Of a DNA stretch of 64,000 nt, positions 1 to 7,648 are shown piece by piece; position 1 is the stretch's first letter, and the number at the start of each line of letters is the position of its first letter. Location: assembly GCF_007483665.1 (NCBI RefSeq), contig NZ_ML660189.1, positions 1 to 64,000 on the forward strand. Direction: 5' to 3'. The notes beneath the pieces are model-generated. The model saw only the letters and a list, made by a program, of their open reading frames with translations. It did not search any database and was not told the DNA's origin. The position numbers and the translations under genes are program-made. Source of the stretch: Catellatospora sichuanensis. GTDB taxonomy: Bacteria > Actinomycetota > Actinomycetes > Mycobacteriales > Micromonosporaceae.

Positions 1-294
1 GGGCGTGGCGGCGGGGGCCGCCGGAGCCGCGGTGGTGGCCGCCGGGACCGCGGCGGGCTGCGCGGGCGCGGCCGGCTTGGCGGGAGCGGCGGCCTTGGCC
101 GCGGCAGGGGCACTGTCGGCCGGCTTGTAGTCGGCGAAGAAGTCGTGCCACGCCGGATCGACGCTGGTCGGGTCGGCGAGGTACCGCTGGTACATCTCCT
201 CCACGATCCACTCGTTCGGACCGAAGCTCGCCAGTGGGTTGTCCTGAACTGAGCGTCCAGTCGGGCCGGCGCCCGAGGTGTGCTGGGTCGACAC
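1..294 (-). CDS. kgd: 2-oxoglutarate dehydrogenase E1 / Kgd, N-terminal part (runs off the left edge)
   Basis: These are the first 98 codons of the thiamine-diphosphate E1 component of the 2-oxoglutarate dehydrogenase complex, a cytoplasmic TCA-cycle enzyme, in the actinobacterial multifunctional form. From a GTG at 292-294 the protein starts with a short Ser/Gly leader, then FGPNEWIVEEMYQRYLADP and DPAWHDFFADY, the diagnostic N-terminal helix segment of Kgd/SucA. From about residue 60 it becomes an Ala/Pro-rich linker, which in this family leads into the E2-like acyltransferase domain. AGAGG lies roughly a dozen bases before the GTG. It is transcribed leftwards, so its promoter must lie in 295-514. 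The catalytic domains are outside the window. The identification rests on the conserved N-terminal segment, which is very specific. Confidence 0.93.
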   Translation of the reverse strand, partial: MSTQHTSGAGPTGRSVQDNPLASFGPNEWIVEEMYQRYLADPTSVDPAWHDFFADYKPADSAPAAAKAAAPAKPAAPAQPAAVPAATTAAPAAPAATP

Positions 295-514
295 GGGTTC
301 TTTCGCCTCTTCCGCACGTCTTTAACGAGTACTCAGAAAACCGGGTCCCAGGCTACGCGGTGCGGTGTGGCGCGGCACTCGCGGCACGGCTCCGTGTCGC
401 ATGACACACGCCGTCCCATCCGCGACAGTACGCCGGTGGCGAAACTGCAGCTCGGCAGTGACCTGCGGCACAGGACGGCCGCCCGGCGCGCTCACGCGCG
501 GTGACCGGACCGGC

Positions 515-1192
515 TCAGCCCGCCACCGCGATCCAGGTCGCCGCGGCGCGCGCCAGCAGGGCCCCGTCGGGCGCGTAGAGCGACGAGCGGACCAGCGCCT
601 TGCGGCCCGCCCGCTGTACCGGCTGTCCGACCACCACGCACTCGTCGTCGGGCTCCGGCAGGCCGTCCACGGCCACGGCGTACCGGCCCAGCACGAAGGC
701 CTGGTCCCGGTCGATGACGGCCCAGCCGCCGGGGCAGTCCAGGGCGGCCCACACCACCGTCGGCGACAGGTCGGTCGGCACGACGAAGGTGGCCGCGGTC
801 CGGCCGTCGGGCAGCCGCCCCGGGAAGATCCGCAGCCCGTCCGGCCGCTGCGGGCCGCAGACGAAGCAGGTGGGGAACGGGTGATCGGCGTGCCCCGCGT
901 ACCGACCGGCCGCGGCCAGTGCCTCGGTGCGGCTCACCGGCGGCACCGCCGGGATGTCGTCGGCCCGCCGCGCCGCCGAGGCGATCAGCGCATCCTGCGG
1001 ATCGTGCACGGCCCAGCCGTCCGCGGTCGCGGTCACCGCCAGCGCGGTCTCCAGTGGCGGCGGCTTGCGCAGAGTGATCTCGATCAGTCCGTCCACCGCG
1101 CCGACAGCCCCTGCGACCAGGCCGCTCGTCCAACCGCCGTTGCCGGAGCCGGGTGGGCCGTTGTGCCGGGCGTCGATCACCAGGGAGGTCAT
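515..1192 (-). CDS. Hot-dog fold thioesterase-like protein
   Basis: The product is 225 residues, soluble, with no signal peptide. The centre (about residues 105-125) carries HPFPTCFVCGPQRPDGLRI, a motif typical of actinobacterial proteins annotated as hot-dog/PaaI-like thioesterases, and a following WAALDCPGGWAV segment (about 147-158) fits the long central helix of a hot-dog fold. Such proteins usually hydrolyse acyl-CoA or acyl-carrier thioesters, but no substrate can be read here and no clear catalytic residue stands out. I chose the ATG at 1190-1192, preceded by GAGAGG about nine bases upstream; an upstream in-frame ATG at 1249 would overlap the promoter of the divergent acyltransferase gene. 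It reads towards kgd, separated from it by 220 bases. Function is inferred from family resemblance only. Confidence 0.72.
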   Translation of the reverse strand: MTSLVIDARHNGPPGSGNGGWTSGLVAGAVGAVDGLIEITLRKPPPLETALAVTATADGWAVHDPQDALIASAARRADDIPAVPPVSRTEALAAAGRYAGHADHPFPTCFVCGPQRPDGLRIFPGRLPDGRTAATFVVPTDLSPTVVWAALDCPGGWAVIDRDQAFVLGRYAVAVDGLPEPDDECVVVGQPVQRAGRKALVRSSLYAPDGALLARAAATWIAVAG

Positions 1193-1271
1193 GCCTCCAA
1201 GCCTCTCACTCTTCATGTGCCGGTCATCCAGCACGGGCCCAGGTGTCAAGCAGGGCTTCTACACAGGGCAC

Positions 1272-2015
1272 ATGACGACGATGTTGCTTACCGCCGCCCC
1301 CACCGGCTACTCCGCGCTGATCGCCGGGGACGCGGCCACGGTCGAGGCGGCACAGCGGCTGCGCTACCGCGTTTTCGCCGAGGAGATGGGCGCCCAGCTT
1401 CCCGACACGGGGGGCCTGGACGTCGACGAGTACGACGCGTACTGCGATCACCTGGTGGTGCGGGAGGACCGCACCGGGGAGATCGTCGGCACGTACCGCC
1501 TGCTGCCGCCGCAGCGGGCCATCTGGCTGGGCCGCCGGTACGGCGACAGCGAATTCGACCTGACCGCGCTGACCGTGCTGCGTGACCAGCTGGTCGAGGC
1601 CGGACGCAGCTGCGTGCACCCCGACCACCGCACCGGCGCCGTGATCAACCTGATGTGGGCCGGCATCGCGAGGTACCTGGACCGGATGGGCCACCGCTGG
1701 CTGAGCGGCTGCGCCTCGGTGCCGCTGGCCGACGGCGGCACGCAGGCGTCGCAGGTGTGGGACCTGGCATCCCGCAAGCACCTGTCCCCGCCGCAGCTGC
1801 GGGTGGTCCCGCGTAACCCGTGGCAGGCGCTGCCCGTCGAGAAGCCCGCCACCATCGCCGCCGCGCCGCCGCTGCTGCGCGGTTACCTGCGGCTGGGCGC
1901 CTGGGTGGCCGGTGCGCCCGCGCACGACCCGTCCTTCGGCGTGGCCGACTTCTACGTGCTGCTCGGCGTGGACCGGATCGACCCGCGCTACCTCAAGCAC
2001 TTCCTGGCCGCGTGA
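1272..2015 (+). CDS. GNAT-type N-acyltransferase, OlsB-like (ornithine lipid synthesis candidate)
   Basis: This 247-residue cytoplasmic protein resembles the GNAT/autoinducer-synthase-like acyltransferases typified by OlsB, which transfers a 3-hydroxyacyl group from acyl-ACP to the alpha-amino group of ornithine. Visible features are the N-terminal AAQRLRYRVFAEEMG helix, IVGTYRLLPP (core GNAT strand), a CVHPDHR cofactor-loop segment and a C-terminal GVADFYVLLGVDRIDPRYLKHFL block typical of the family. Twenty-five bases after its stop lies the putative start of a PlsC-type O-acyltransferase, the same order as olsB-olsA, which together make ornithine lipid. That context is the main reason for preferring ornithine lipid over other N-acyl products. 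The start is the ATG at 1272; a long upstream extension in the same frame is antisense to the neighbouring gene and rejected. Confidence 0.7.
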   Translation: MTTMLLTAAPTGYSALIAGDAATVEAAQRLRYRVFAEEMGAQLPDTGGLDVDEYDAYCDHLVVREDRTGEIVGTYRLLPPQRAIWLGRRYGDSEFDLTALTVLRDQLVEAGRSCVHPDHRTGAVINLMWAGIARYLDRMGHRWLSGCASVPLADGGTQASQVWDLASRKHLSPPQLRVVPRNPWQALPVEKPATIAAAPPLLRGYLRLGAWVAGAPAHDPSFGVADFYVLLGVDRIDPRYLKHFLAA

Positions 2016-2040
2016 GCGGCTCGCGACAGGGGTGAGTGCA

Positions 2041-2889
2041 GTGCGAGCGATGAGAACCGCACCGCGGACGACGGTCCCGCCGGCGACAGGCGCCACGGCC
2101 CGTCCGGCCGGGCCGCCGCGGATACCGGCGGACCAGCTCTGGCGCCCGTACGCGGACTGCGGTCGCCAGTGCGGAGGCGACGGTGGCCCGCGGGTCGGCC
2201 GGTTGCGCCAGGTGCTGCGGGCGGTGGCGGGCGGGCTGGTGTTGCTGCTCGGTGTGCTGCTGCCGTGGCGGCCCGACCTGATGGCCCGAGCGCTGCTGCG
2301 GGCGCTGGGCATCCGGCTGCGGGTGACCGGGCCAGGCGTCACGCGGGGCGCGCTGCTGGTCGGCAACCACGTCTCCTGGCTGGACATCGTGGTGATGACG
2401 GCACTGAGCCGGCGCGCCGGACGGCTGCGCATGGTGGCCAAGACCGAGGTCGGCACGTGGCCGGTGATCGGGCGGATCGCCCGCCGCCAGCGGACGATCT
2501 TCGTGGACCGGGCCCGTCCCAGGGCGCTGCCGGGCACGGTGGCCCAGGTGGCGGCCGCGTTGCGGGCGGGGCAGGTGGTGCAGGTGTTCCCGGAGGGGAC
2601 GACCACCTGCGGGCCGCACCCGGTGCCGTGGCGGGCAGCGTTCCTGCAGGCCGCGGTCGACGCGGGCGCGCCGGTGCAGACCTTCACGCTGCGCTACGCC
2701 CACCCGGCGGCGGGCTTCGTCGGTGATGACACCCTGGTGGCGTCCCTGCGCCGGGTGCTCGCGGCGCGGGGCATGGCCGCGGCCGTGCTGCTGGGCGTGC
2801 CGCGTCCGGCCGACTCGACGCGGCGGGAACTGGCCGCCCGGCTCTCGTTTGCCGACCTGCCCGGAGCCTGGCCGCAGGCGGGGCGATAG
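2041..2889 (+). CDS. PlsC-type 1-acyl-glycerol-3-phosphate / lyso-lipid O-acyltransferase (OlsA-like candidate)
   Basis: The 282-residue protein is a membrane-associated acyltransferase of the PlsC/LPLAT family, moving an acyl chain from acyl-ACP or acyl-CoA onto a hydroxyl. The HX4D catalytic motif is NHVSWLD (His about residue 110, Asp about 115) and the acceptor-binding block is FPEGT (about 183-187); a hydrophobic anchor (GGLVLLLGVLLPW) precedes them. It follows the OlsB-like gene closely on the same strand, so the acceptor may be lyso-ornithine lipid rather than lysophosphatidate, but sequence alone does not separate the two. I prefer the GTG at 2041, with AGGGG nine bases upstream; GTG 2032 and ATG 2050 are alternatives in the same frame. 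Confidence 0.8.
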   Translation: MRAMRTAPRTTVPPATGATARPAGPPRIPADQLWRPYADCGRQCGGDGGPRVGRLRQVLRAVAGGLVLLLGVLLPWRPDLMARALLRALGIRLRVTGPGVTRGALLVGNHVSWLDIVVMTALSRRAGRLRMVAKTEVGTWPVIGRIARRQRTIFVDRARPRALPGTVAQVAAALRAGQVVQVFPEGTTTCGPHPVPWRAAFLQAAVDAGAPVQTFTLRYAHPAAGFVGDDTLVASLRRVLAARGMAAAVLLGVPRPADSTRRELAARLSFADLPGAWPQAGR

Positions 2890-2981
2890 TTCCGAATTCA
2901 GCGTATTCGCCGGGTTCTGTCGTTGAATTCACAGGAATCGTTCAGGGTATCCACAGCGCCGGGGGAGCGACCCGGCGCAGG

Positions 2982-3677
2982 ATGGAGGACATGCCTGAGG
3001 CGAATCTGCTCGTGGTGGAGGATGACCCGAACATCCTGGAGCTGCTGTCGGCCAGCCTGCGTTTCGCGGGCTTCGAGGTCAAGGCGGTGGGCGACGGCGC
3101 GACCGCGCTCGACGCCGCCGCGAAGGTGCGGCCCGACCTCGTCGTGCTCGACGTGATGCTGCCGGACCTGGACGGCTTCGAGGTGATCAAGCAGCTGCGC
3201 CAGGACCGCGGCCGGGTGCCGGTGGTGTTCCTGACCGCGCGCGACGCCACCGACGACAAGATCCGTGGGCTGACGCTGGGCGGCGACGACTACGTCACCA
3301 AGCCGTTCAGCCTCGAGGAGCTGACCGCCCGCATCCGCGCGGTGCTGCGCCGCACCAGCGGCGAGACCGGCACGCCCCGGCTCACCTTCGCCGACCTGGA
3401 GCTGGACGAGGAGACCCACGAGGTGCGCCGGGCGGGCAACCTGGTGCAGCTGTCGCCGACCGAGTTCAAGCTGCTGCGCTACCTGATGCTCAACCCCAAC
3501 CGGGTGCTGTCCAAGGCGCAGATCCTCGACCACGTGTGGAACTACGACTTCCGCGGCGACGACAACATCGTCGAGTCGTACATCTCGTACCTGCGCCGAA
3601 AGGTCGACAACGTCTCGCCCCGGCTCATCCAGACCCTGCGCGGCGTGGGTTACGTGCTGCGCAAGCCGGTGTCGTGA
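2982..3677 (+). CDS. OmpR/PhoB-family response regulator (first copy)
   Basis: This 231-residue DNA-binding response regulator has a receiver domain (residues 1-125: acidic pocket E13-D14-D15, phospho-acceptor D57 in VVLDVMLPD, T85 and K107 in VTKPF) and a winged-helix effector domain (about 130-228, with the LSPTEFKLLRYLM and RGVGYVLR signatures). Its 3' end overlaps the GTG of a histidine kinase by four bases, so the two are coupled. It resembles mycobacterial TrcR/TcrX regulators. A second, clearly paralogous pair lies at 11.2-13.4 kb. The start could be the ATG at 2982 or that at 2991; the latter has GGAGG only two bases upstream, so neither spacing is ideal. The signal is unknown; downstream htrA is a plausible target. 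Confidence 0.93.
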   Translation: MEDMPEANLLVVEDDPNILELLSASLRFAGFEVKAVGDGATALDAAAKVRPDLVVLDVMLPDLDGFEVIKQLRQDRGRVPVVFLTARDATDDKIRGLTLGGDDYVTKPFSLEELTARIRAVLRRTSGETGTPRLTFADLELDEETHEVRRAGNLVQLSPTEFKLLRYLMLNPNRVLSKAQILDHVWNYDFRGDDNIVESYISYLRRKVDNVSPRLIQTLRGVGYVLRKPVS

Positions 3678-5293
3678 AGCTGCCGAAGCTGACCCGCGAG
3701 CAGCCGCTGCGGGTGAAGCTCGTCGGGTACACCATGCTGCTGCTGATCCTGGCCATCGTCCTGATCGGCGTGGCCAGCCACATGGCGATGCGCCGCTACC
3801 TGTCCGACAAGCTCGACGCCGACCTCGCCGGGGCGCGGGGCGTCATCGAACAGGAGATGCCGCGGGCGGTGAAACGCTTCGGCACCACCAAGGTCTTCCT
3901 GCCGAGTGACTTCATCATCGCCGGCGAGAAGGGCGAGCAGGGCGAGCAGGCGGACCCGCTGGCCCCGGACGCGGATCCGTGGGACTACGAGGCGCCCTAC
4001 GGCACCGTCGAGCACGATCTGCCCCGGCTGCCGCCCCCCGCAGAGCTGAAGAACAGGGTCGGCGAATTCTTCTCCATCGAGGCGAAGGACGGCCAACCCC
4101 GTTGGCGGGCGCTGGTGGGGCGGGTCGACTTCCCCGACCACAGCGTGACGTTCGTGGTCGCCGAGCGGACCACCACCATCGACGCGGCGCTGCACCGGCT
4201 GCTGTGGATCAATATCTACGGCGGGGCGGCGGTGCTCATCCTGGCCGCGATGATCGGCACCGAGCTGGTCCGCCGCAGCCTGCGGCCCCTGGCGCAGATC
4301 GAGAAGACCGCAGTCGCGATCGCCGCGGGCGACCTCACCCAGCGCGTGCCCGACCCGGAGGAGGGGCGCGACCCGCCCCGCACCGAGGTCGGCTCGCTGG
4401 CCCGGGCGCTCAACGCGATGCTGGCGCAGATCGAGACCGCGTTCACGGCCCGCGCCGCGTCGGAGACGTCGGCCCGCGCGGCCGAGTCCGCGGCCCGCGA
4501 CGCCGCCGTGGCGGCACAGGTCTCCGAGGGACGGGCCCGGCGCTCCGAGGAGAAGATGCGGCGGTTCGTCGCCGACGCCTCGCACGAGCTGCGTACGCCG
4601 CTGACCACCATCCGCGGCTTCGCCGAGCTGTACCGGCAGGGTGCGGCCCGCGCGCCGGAGGAGACCGCCTCCCTGGTCAAGCGGATCGAGGACGAGTCCC
4701 GCCGGATGGGCCTGCTCGTCGACGACCTGCTGCTGCTCGCCCGGATGGACCAGGAACGTCCCCTGCGTCCGGCCCCGGTCGAGCTGCGGGTGCTGGCCGT
4801 GGAAGCGGTCCAGGCCGCCCGGGTGATGGACCCGGCCCGGTCGATCGAGCTCGTCGTGGCGCCCGACGCCGGCCATCTGGTGGTCGCCGGGGACGACGCC
4901 CGGCTGCGGCAGATCATCGGCAACCTCATGAGCAACGCTCTGGCGCACACGCCGCCGGGCACCCGCGTGCAGTTGCGGCTGCGCGCCGAGTCGGGGCAGG
5001 CTGTGCTGGAGGTGGCCGACGAGGGCCCCGGCCTCGACCCGGCCCAGCGGGACCGGGTGTTCGAGCGGTTCTACCGTGCGGACGCCGCGCGGACCCGCCG
5101 GGCCAACGGCCACGTCAGCACCGGGCTGGGCCTGGCGATCGTGGCCGCGCTGGTCGAGGCGCACCAGGGCACGATCGAGGTGGACAGCGAGTCCGGCAAG
5201 GGCGCCGTGTTCCGGGTGCGGGTGCCGCTCGTTGAGATCGACGACGATGCCGATGATCAGTCCGACAACCCGTCGCAGCAGGTGGACGCCTGA
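3674..5293 (+). CDS. Sensor histidine kinase with HAMP domain (first copy)
   Basis: This 539-residue membrane kinase begins at a GTG overlapping the regulator's stop (GTGA). Order: TM1 (about 17-37), an extracytoplasmic region of about 140 residues rich in acidic residues and proline, TM2 (about 177-199), HAMP, HisKA with FVADASHELRTPL (phospho-accepting His304), and an HATPase domain with the N-box NLMSNALAHTPPG, the G1 box DEGPGLD and the G2 box GLGLAIVAAL. Between HAMP and HisKA is an Ala/Glu-rich helical insertion (about residues 257-295) that the paralogous kinase at 11.9 kb does not have. It phosphorylates the regulator encoded just upstream. The ligand cannot be predicted. Confidence 0.93.
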   Translation: MKLPKLTREQPLRVKLVGYTMLLLILAIVLIGVASHMAMRRYLSDKLDADLAGARGVIEQEMPRAVKRFGTTKVFLPSDFIIAGEKGEQGEQADPLAPDADPWDYEAPYGTVEHDLPRLPPPAELKNRVGEFFSIEAKDGQPRWRALVGRVDFPDHSVTFVVAERTTTIDAALHRLLWINIYGGAAVLILAAMIGTELVRRSLRPLAQIEKTAVAIAAGDLTQRVPDPEEGRDPPRTEVGSLARALNAMLAQIETAFTARAASETSARAAESAARDAAVAAQVSEGRARRSEEKMRRFVADASHELRTPLTTIRGFAELYRQGAARAPEETASLVKRIEDESRRMGLLVDDLLLLARMDQERPLRPAPVELRVLAVEAVQAARVMDPARSIELVVAPDAGHLVVAGDDARLRQIIGNLMSNALAHTPPGTRVQLRLRAESGQAVLEVADEGPGLDPAQRDRVFERFYRADAARTRRANGHVSTGLGLAIVAALVEAHQGTIEVDSESGKGAVFRVRVPLVEIDDDADDQSDNPSQQVDA

Positions 5294-5400
5294 TGAACCG
5301 AGTATTCGACCCCGCGTTCGACCCGTGACCGGGTCCGACTCACAGATATTTTCCAGAGCCAACCCAGAACAGACGCAGCGTCGCACGGAAGACTGAGGAC

Positions 5401-6900
5401 ATGAGCGAGTACGACAAGCCCCAGAACGCAGCGCAGCCGACCGAACCGGTCGACACTGCCGCCGTACCCCCGCGTCCGGAGGCCACGGCCGGTACCGTGC
5501 CGGTCACTCCTGCTCACGCGGCACCCGACGACACGGTCGTCACCCAGCCCCAGGCTGCGGCCCCGGCAGGCCTGCCGGTCGAACCCGCCCCGGCGACCTG
5601 GCCGCAGCCGCAGCCGCAGTCGCCGCCCCCGGCCGCCCCGCAGCCGCCCGCCGCCGGTCACCCGGGCACCGCCCAGCCGGTGTATCCGCAGACCGGCTAC
5701 CCGCAGCAGGGGTACCCGCAGTCCGGATATCCGCAGCAGGGGTCCGCGTACCCGGGCACCCCGGCGGGCTACCCGACGTCCGGTTACCCGGCCGCCGGCT
5801 ACCCCACGGGCTCCTACCCGACCACGGGCCAGCCCGCGTGGACCCCGCCCGGCACGCCCGGCAAGAGCGTCGGCGGGACCATCGCGAAGGTGGCCCTCGG
5901 CTCGGTCGCCGCGGTGCTGCTCGCGCTGGGCTCCGGCGTGGCCGGCGCGGTCATCGCGACCAACTACGCCGAAGACGGAAAGATCACGGTGTCGTCCGGC
6001 AGCACCGCCGCCGCGCCCGTGGTGGACCGCTCCTCGCTGGCCGGCGTGGCCGCGGCGATCCAGCCCAGCGTGGTGAACATCAGCACCGGCACCGGCGAGG
6101 GCTCGGGCATCATCCTCACCGAGGACGGCTACATCCTGACCAACAACCACGTGGTCGCCGGCGCCGAGGGCCGTGACGTCACGGTCACCCTGTCCAGCGG
6201 CAAGAAGGTGACGGCCAAGGTCGTGGGCACCGACCCGCGGACCGACCTCGGCGTGGTCAAGGCCAACGCGACCGGTCTCAAGCCGGCCCCGTTCGGCAAC
6301 AGCGACCAGGTCACCGTCGGCGACACCGCGCTGGCCATCGGCAGCCCGCTGGGGCTGCGCGGCTCGGTGACGGCCGGCATCATCAGCGCCCGCGACCGCA
6401 CCATCTCGGTCGGCGAGGGCCGCTCCACCTCGCTGTCCGGCCTGCTGCAGACCGACGCCCCGATCAACCCGGGCAACTCCGGCGGCGCGCTGGTCAACAC
6501 CAAGGGCGAGGTGATCGGCATCAACACCGCCATCGCCACCAACGGCAGCAGCGACGGCAACATCGGCGTCGGGTTCGCCATCCCGAGCAACAAGGCCAAG
6601 GGCATCGCCGAGCAGATCATGAACGGCAAGCCGGTCAGCCACCCGTACCTCGGCGTCTCGGTGACCGCCTCGGACACCGGCGGCGCGGCCGTCAGCGCGG
6701 TGACCGAGAACAGCCCGGCGAACAAGGCGGGGCTGCAGAAGGGCGACATCATCAGCAAGTTCAACGGGAAAATCATCAACGACAGCGATGACCTGGTGTC
6801 TGCCGTCCAATCGGGCACCGTCGGCCAGCAGGTGACCGTCGAGTTCACCCGAAACGGCGAGGCCAAGACGGCAACTGTGACGCTCGGCGAAGCGTCCTAA
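5401..6900 (+). CDS. HtrA/DegP-type membrane-anchored serine protease with PDZ domain
   Basis: The 499-residue protein belongs to the trypsin-like HtrA family, which degrades or refolds damaged extracytoplasmic proteins. It has a cytosolic Pro/Gln/Gly-rich N-terminus with GYPQQGYPQSGYPQQG-type repeats (about 85-145), one transmembrane segment (about 160-190), then the protease domain with the catalytic triad His250 (NNHVVAG), Asp282 (RTDLGVV) and Ser360 (NPGNSGGALV), and a C-terminal PDZ domain (about 400-495). It lies 107 bases after the kinase gene; that gap holds GACCCG-TGAC-CGGGTC, a weak hairpin at 5320-5335. GAGG sits just before the ATG at 5401. Position behind a two-component system and ahead of an RND exporter suggests an envelope-stress role. 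Confidence 0.94.
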   Translation: MSEYDKPQNAAQPTEPVDTAAVPPRPEATAGTVPVTPAHAAPDDTVVTQPQAAAPAGLPVEPAPATWPQPQPQSPPPAAPQPPAAGHPGTAQPVYPQTGYPQQGYPQSGYPQQGSAYPGTPAGYPTSGYPAAGYPTGSYPTTGQPAWTPPGTPGKSVGGTIAKVALGSVAAVLLALGSGVAGAVIATNYAEDGKITVSSGSTAAAPVVDRSSLAGVAAAIQPSVVNISTGTGEGSGIILTEDGYILTNNHVVAGAEGRDVTVTLSSGKKVTAKVVGTDPRTDLGVVKANATGLKPAPFGNSDQVTVGDTALAIGSPLGLRGSVTAGIISARDRTISVGEGRSTSLSGLLQTDAPINPGNSGGALVNTKGEVIGINTAIATNGSSDGNIGVGFAIPSNKAKGIAEQIMNGKPVSHPYLGVSVTASDTGGAAVSAVTENSPANKAGLQKGDIISKFNGKIINDSDDLVSAVQSGTVGQQVTVEFTRNGEAKTATVTLGEAS

Positions 6901-7117
6901 CAGCAGCGCACAGGATCTGTGCCTCCTCCCCACCCGGCGGCGGGCGGGGGTGACCATCGGGGTTGGTCACCACCGCCCGCCGCCACCTTTGTGCCCGGAA
7001 CCCGGCCCGCACCACGCACGCCACCAGCGCTTCCCTTGCAGCGCCCGCGCCAGAGCCTCTTGCCGGACCTTGGGCAACCCGCCCCGACCGCTGCCATGAC
7101 GCGATGCCGCCGTCTTC

Positions 7118-7247
7118 CGCGACGACATCGCTCCGCGTCGCGCTGCGCCCTGCCCCTCGGTGCCCGCATCTTCGCGACGACATCGCTCCGCGTCGCGCTG
7201 CGCCCTGCCCCTCGGTGCCCGCATCTTCGCGACGACATCGCTCCGCG
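7118..7247. repeat. 55-base tandem repeat, about 2.4 copies
   Basis: Exact 55-base periodicity: GACGACATCGCTCCGCG starts at 7121, 7176 and 7231. The third copy breaks off at 7247. Read on the minus strand each unit contains ATGTCGTCGCG, so every copy offers an ATG in a new frame (55 is not a multiple of three). There are no unique spacers, so it is not CRISPR. Confidence 0.9.
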
Positions 7248-7415
7248 CCGCTCCTGCGGTGTAGTGGCGCGGCCGGATCCAGGCGATTCGCCGTCGCCCC
7301 CTGGCGACAAGAGGTCGCCTGGATCTGTTCGGCGTCGTGGTACGCCGGGCGGCGTTGCAGCGATTTCCGGTGGATCGCCGGCGGTTCGCCGTGGCGCGCG
7401 GCGGGCGCTGCGCAA

Positions 7416-7477
7416 GATCTGTTTTTGTGGACGCTGACCGTCCCTATAGCGGCATCCAGCGTCCACAAAAACGGATC
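7416..7477. terminator. Long stem-loop (21-base arms, 20-base loop), probable bidirectional terminator
   Basis: Arms 7416-7436 and 7457-7477 are complementary over 21 positions with a single G:U pair (GTTTTTGTGGACGCTG core) around the loop 7437-7456. The A/T run is inside the stem, not after it, so this is not a textbook U-tract terminator. It lies between convergent genes; termination is inferred from placement. Confidence 0.6.
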
Positions 7478-7552
7478 AACGAACGCTGCGTGAACCGTTG
7501 CGGGCAACGGGATCGGGCGGTGCGAGGGTCGGCGTCGTGGGTGGGGACGTGA

Positions 7553-7583
7553 AAGGGCGGGCATCCTCAGGATGCCCGCCCTT
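7553..7583 (-). terminator. Rho-independent-type terminator of the RND gene
   Basis: A perfect 14-base stem, AAGGGCGGGCATCC (7553-7566) with GGATGCCCGCCCTT (7570-7583) and a TCA loop. On the minus strand it lies 65 bases after the stop of the RND exporter gene and is followed by a short T-containing stretch. Confidence 0.8.
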
Positions 7584-7648
7584 CATCTCGGTATGGCTGC
7601 CCGTCCCGGGGAGGCGGCCCCGGGACGGGCAGGGTACGTGCCCTGGCG

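Larger units (their letters stand above)
6901..7648. other. 748-base intergenic stretch between convergent genes, repeat-rich, no gene seen
   Basis: No convincing gene is present: the open frames here have no ribosome site, lack family resemblance and follow the tandem repeat. The stretch contains a 55-base tandem repeat (7118-7247), a nested inverted repeat (outer arms GATCCAGGCGA at 7276-7286 and its complement at 7315-7325; inner arms GTCGCC 7293-7298 and GGCGAC 7303-7308), a 21-base-stem hairpin (7416-7477), a small CCGTTG-CGGG-CAACGG hairpin near 7496-7511 and a strong terminator (7553-7583). It sits between the 3' ends of the htrA-type gene and the RND gene. Confidence 0.75.

Noticed and set aside
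280-504. Short plus-strand frame upstream of kgd
   Set aside because: It overlaps the first codons of kgd antisense and encodes an Arg/Ser-rich product with no ribosome site; the region is the kgd promoter.
5257-6957. Minus-strand frame opposite the HtrA-type gene
   Set aside because: Antisense to a protease with a complete catalytic triad; no ribosome site, Arg/Gly-rich product.
6919-7437. Overlapping frames of 170-190 codons in the htrA-RND gap
   Set aside because: They are driven by the 55-base tandem repeat, appear on both strands and have no family resemblance.
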